The position numbers and the translations under genes were made by a program. From Clostridium_AM sp964554365 (GTDB taxonomy: Bacteria; Bacillota; Clostridia; Clostridiales; Clostridiaceae), in NCBI GenBank assembly GCA_964554365.1, contig CAZKOJ010000217.1, positions 1 to 5,463 on the forward strand: a stretch of 5,463 bases of DNA, written 5' to 3'. The notes beneath the pieces are model-generated. The model did not search any database. It was not told where the DNA came from and saw nothing but the letters and a program-made list of their open reading frames with translations. Numbering within the stretch: position 1 is the stretch's first letter; every line of letters starts with the position of its first letter. Shown here piece by piece: positions 3,416-5,463 of this stretch.

Positions 3416-5440
3416 ATGTTGAAAAGTGACAGCTTAGACATTTATCAAAATAAAGCAGTTTATACTAAAGATACTAATGTGCTGGTTGTAGCTCCACCAG
3501 GCTCAGGAAAAACCACTGTAATTGTAAATAGAACAGCACATTTAATAGATAATGTAGGTGTTAATGCAGATAACATAGTAGTAATTACTTTTACTAAGGC
3601 AGCAGCTGTAAACATGAAAAAAAGATATGTGGATAAAAGTAATACAAGGAAAGTCCCTTTCTTTGGAACCTTCCATGGATTGTTTTATAAGATATTAAGT
3701 AGGCATAGGAAAAAAATTAATATAATAGATACTTCTCAAGTCTATAGATTAGTAAGTGGAGTATTGGCATCTTTCTTAGATTCAGTAGGAGATGAAAAAA
3801 TTAAAGAAGTAATAAATTGTATATCTATATTTAAAAATAGTAAAGAAGACATGGCATATTTTAATCCTAGTGTAGATAAGGAGATTTTTATAGAATGCTT
3901 TAGAGTGTATGAAGAATATAAAGAAGAAAATGAACTTATGGATTTTGATGATCTTCAATTGAATGTACAAAAACTATTTATAGAAAGACCAGAAATTTTA
4001 CAGGGGTACAGACGACTATTTAAATATCTGTTAATAGATGAATTTCAAGATTGTGACAGCATACAAATAGAATTGCTGCAAATGATAGCACAAGGTAACT
4101 CTATTTTTGCAGTTGGAGATGAAGATCAGTGTATTTATGGTTTTAGGGGTTCAAGACCTGATTGTATGGTTAATTTCCAACAATATTTTAAAGAGGGTAA
4201 AAAGATATTTTTATGCAAAAATTATAGAAGTAATGAAAACATAGTGGAGATTTCAAAAAAACTTATAGGAAATAATGGAAATAGAAACAGTAAAAAAATA
4301 GAAGCAAATAAAATTACAAAAGGAGTTATAAATTTTTTTAATTTAAAGGATGAAAAAGAAGAGGCGCTAAGCATATGCAAAGCTATAGAAGAGTTGGTTA
4401 AAGAAGAAAAATATAATTTTGAAGATTTTTCAGTTTTATATAGAACTAATATGGAAAATAGAACTCTTATAGATGTTATTTTGAAAAAGGATATACCTTT
4501 TAAAATATTAGATAAACAATATAATTTTTTTGAACATTTTATATGTAAGGATTTAATAGCATATCTGAAATTATCTTTAGATATTACAGATAAGTTAAGT
4601 TTTATACGAATAGCTAATAAACCTTTTAGGTATATTAGTAAGATAAATATTGAAAAAATGAGGAAAAACATAAATAAGGAAAGTTGTTTTCAGTGTCTAA
4701 TAGAAATGGAAGACATGCCGATTTTTCAGATGAAAAATTTAGAAAAATTAGAAAAAGAGATTATAAAATTAAATAAAATGCATTTAACAGATGCATTAAA
4801 TTTTATAACAAATAAATTAGGCTATTACGACTACATTAATGAATATAGTAGAAGAGTTAAAATGGACAGTAGGGAATTAAACGATGTTATAGAGGAATTT
4901 AAGACTGCTGCTTCTGATTTTAATAGCATAATTTCTTTCTTAATACATATAGAAGAAATAAAAGAAAAGCTAGATAAAAAATCTAATGGGGAGAGTGGTG
5001 TGTTATTAAGCACTATACATGGCGTAAAAGGTATGGAATTTAAAAATGTGTTTATTATAAATTGCAATGAGGGTGTGCTGCCGCATATAAATAGTATTCC
5101 TAAAAACATAGAAGAGGAAAGAAGACTTTTTTATGTTGGCATTACTAGAGCTATAGATAATTTAAATTTATATACTACTAATGCATTTAAAGGAAGGGCA
5201 TCTCAAGCATCTAGATTTATAACAGAATCAGGACTTAAGACTGAAACTGAATTAAATACAGAACATGAACTACAAGCTATGTTCAGTAAAGGAGAGGAGA
5301 TAGTCCATAAAAACTTTGGAAAAGGAACGATTTTATCTTATGAAGGAAATTATGTGAATATAATTTTTGACAATTATATACAACGAAAGTTTGATGCTAT
5401 AGTGCTAAAAAACAGCCAATTATTGATAAAAAATAATTAA
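3416..5440 (+). CDS. UvrD/PcrA-family superfamily 1A DNA helicase with C-terminal Tudor-like domain
   Basis: This is an ATP-driven 3'-to-5' DNA helicase by family, acting in the cytoplasm on DNA repair or replication intermediates. It has 674 residues with all SF1A motifs intact: Q-motif Gln11, Walker A APPGSGKTT (26-34), Ia ITFTKAAA (57-64), FGTFHG (83-88), Walker B LLIDEFQD (205-212), III VGDEDQCIYGFRGS (233-246), IV CKNYRS (267-272), V STIHGVKGMEF (532-542) and VI YVGITRA (573-579). Residues about 624-672 (GEEIVHKNFGKGTI and following) resemble the small C-terminal domain of PcrA that contacts RNA polymerase. It is shorter than typical PcrA (about 720-750), mainly in the 1B/2B region and tail, so it is more likely a second UvrD-like paralogue than the main pcrA, and no symbol is given. 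The ATG at 3416 is preceded by GAGGGGG (3402-3408) with a 7-nt spacer. It is divergent from pncB and followed by only 23 bases. Confidence 0.93.
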   Translation: MLKSDSLDIYQNKAVYTKDTNVLVVAPPGSGKTTVIVNRTAHLIDNVGVNADNIVVITFTKAAAVNMKKRYVDKSNTRKVPFFGTFHGLFYKILSRHRKKINIIDTSQVYRLVSGVLASFLDSVGDEKIKEVINCISIFKNSKEDMAYFNPSVDKEIFIECFRVYEEYKEENELMDFDDLQLNVQKLFIERPEILQGYRRLFKYLLIDEFQDCDSIQIELLQMIAQGNSIFAVGDEDQCIYGFRGSRPDCMVNFQQYFKEGKKIFLCKNYRSNENIVEISKKLIGNNGNRNSKKIEANKITKGVINFFNLKDEKEEALSICKAIEELVKEEKYNFEDFSVLYRTNMENRTLIDVILKKDIPFKILDKQYNFFEHFICKDLIAYLKLSLDITDKLSFIRIANKPFRYISKINIEKMRKNINKESCFQCLIEMEDMPIFQMKNLEKLEKEIIKLNKMHLTDALNFITNKLGYYDYINEYSRRVKMDSRELNDVIEEFKTAASDFNSIISFLIHIEEIKEKLDKKSNGESGVLLSTIHGVKGMEFKNVFIINCNEGVLPHINSIPKNIEEERRLFYVGITRAIDNLNLYTTNAFKGRASQASRFITESGLKTETELNTEHELQAMFSKGEEIVHKNFGKGTILSYEGNYVNIIFDNYIQRKFDAIVLKNSQLLIKNN

Positions 5441-5463
5441 AATGTGATATATTATTATAATCA

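Noticed and set aside
3782..5109. Three minus-strand open frames (3782-3970, 4222-4671, 4831-5109)
   Set aside because: All are antisense to the intact helicase gene, rich in Phe/Ile/Leu/Ser from complemented AT-rich codons, and none has a credible ribosome binding site.

Overview
The window looks like chromosomal DNA from a low-GC, anaerobic Firmicute of the genus Clostridium or a close relative. Signs are very AT-rich intergenic DNA and third codon positions, strong AGGAG-type ribosome binding sites, and protein types usual in clostridia. These are a YueK-like nicotinate phosphoribosyltransferase, a PcrA-like helicase and a small Cys-rich 'CPF' protein. A run of 10 Ns shows the source is a draft assembly. 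The species cannot be named from the sequence alone.

Layout: bases 1-640 hold no credible coding region, since every ATG on the + strand meets a stop within about 10 codons. They do hold strong RNA secondary structure. Bases 110-138 are a dyad next to a weak promoter-like sequence. Bases 177-347 (domain A) fold into a chain of hairpins, including an 18-bp stem. Bases 383-631 (domain B) form one nested, roughly 249-nt structure with three long stacked helices and a three-way head that carries two identical AGGAC pentaloops. I read this as one or two structured noncoding RNAs and could not match either to a family with confidence. This is the most interesting part of the window.

Next come a minus-strand gene for a three-helix membrane protein (645-989), a 290-300 bp divergent spacer with a long hairpin (1081-1139), and a plus-strand gene for a 73-residue Cys-containing protein (1292-1513). 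A convergent intergenic region follows, with a long perfect hairpin and a bidirectional terminator (1564-1637). Then comes pncB on the minus strand (1636-3123, interrupted by the N-run), a divergent control region with a large inverted repeat (3124-3415), and a complete UvrD/PcrA-family helicase gene on the plus strand (3416-5440). Only 23 bases follow it.

The protein genes alternate in strand and each has its own leader, so no multi-gene operon is visible. PncB salvages nicotinate for NAD, the helicase acts on DNA, and the two small proteins are uncharacterised. Nothing in the sequence ties them functionally. The shared divergent region between pncB and the helicase gene is the only place where co-regulation is plausible.
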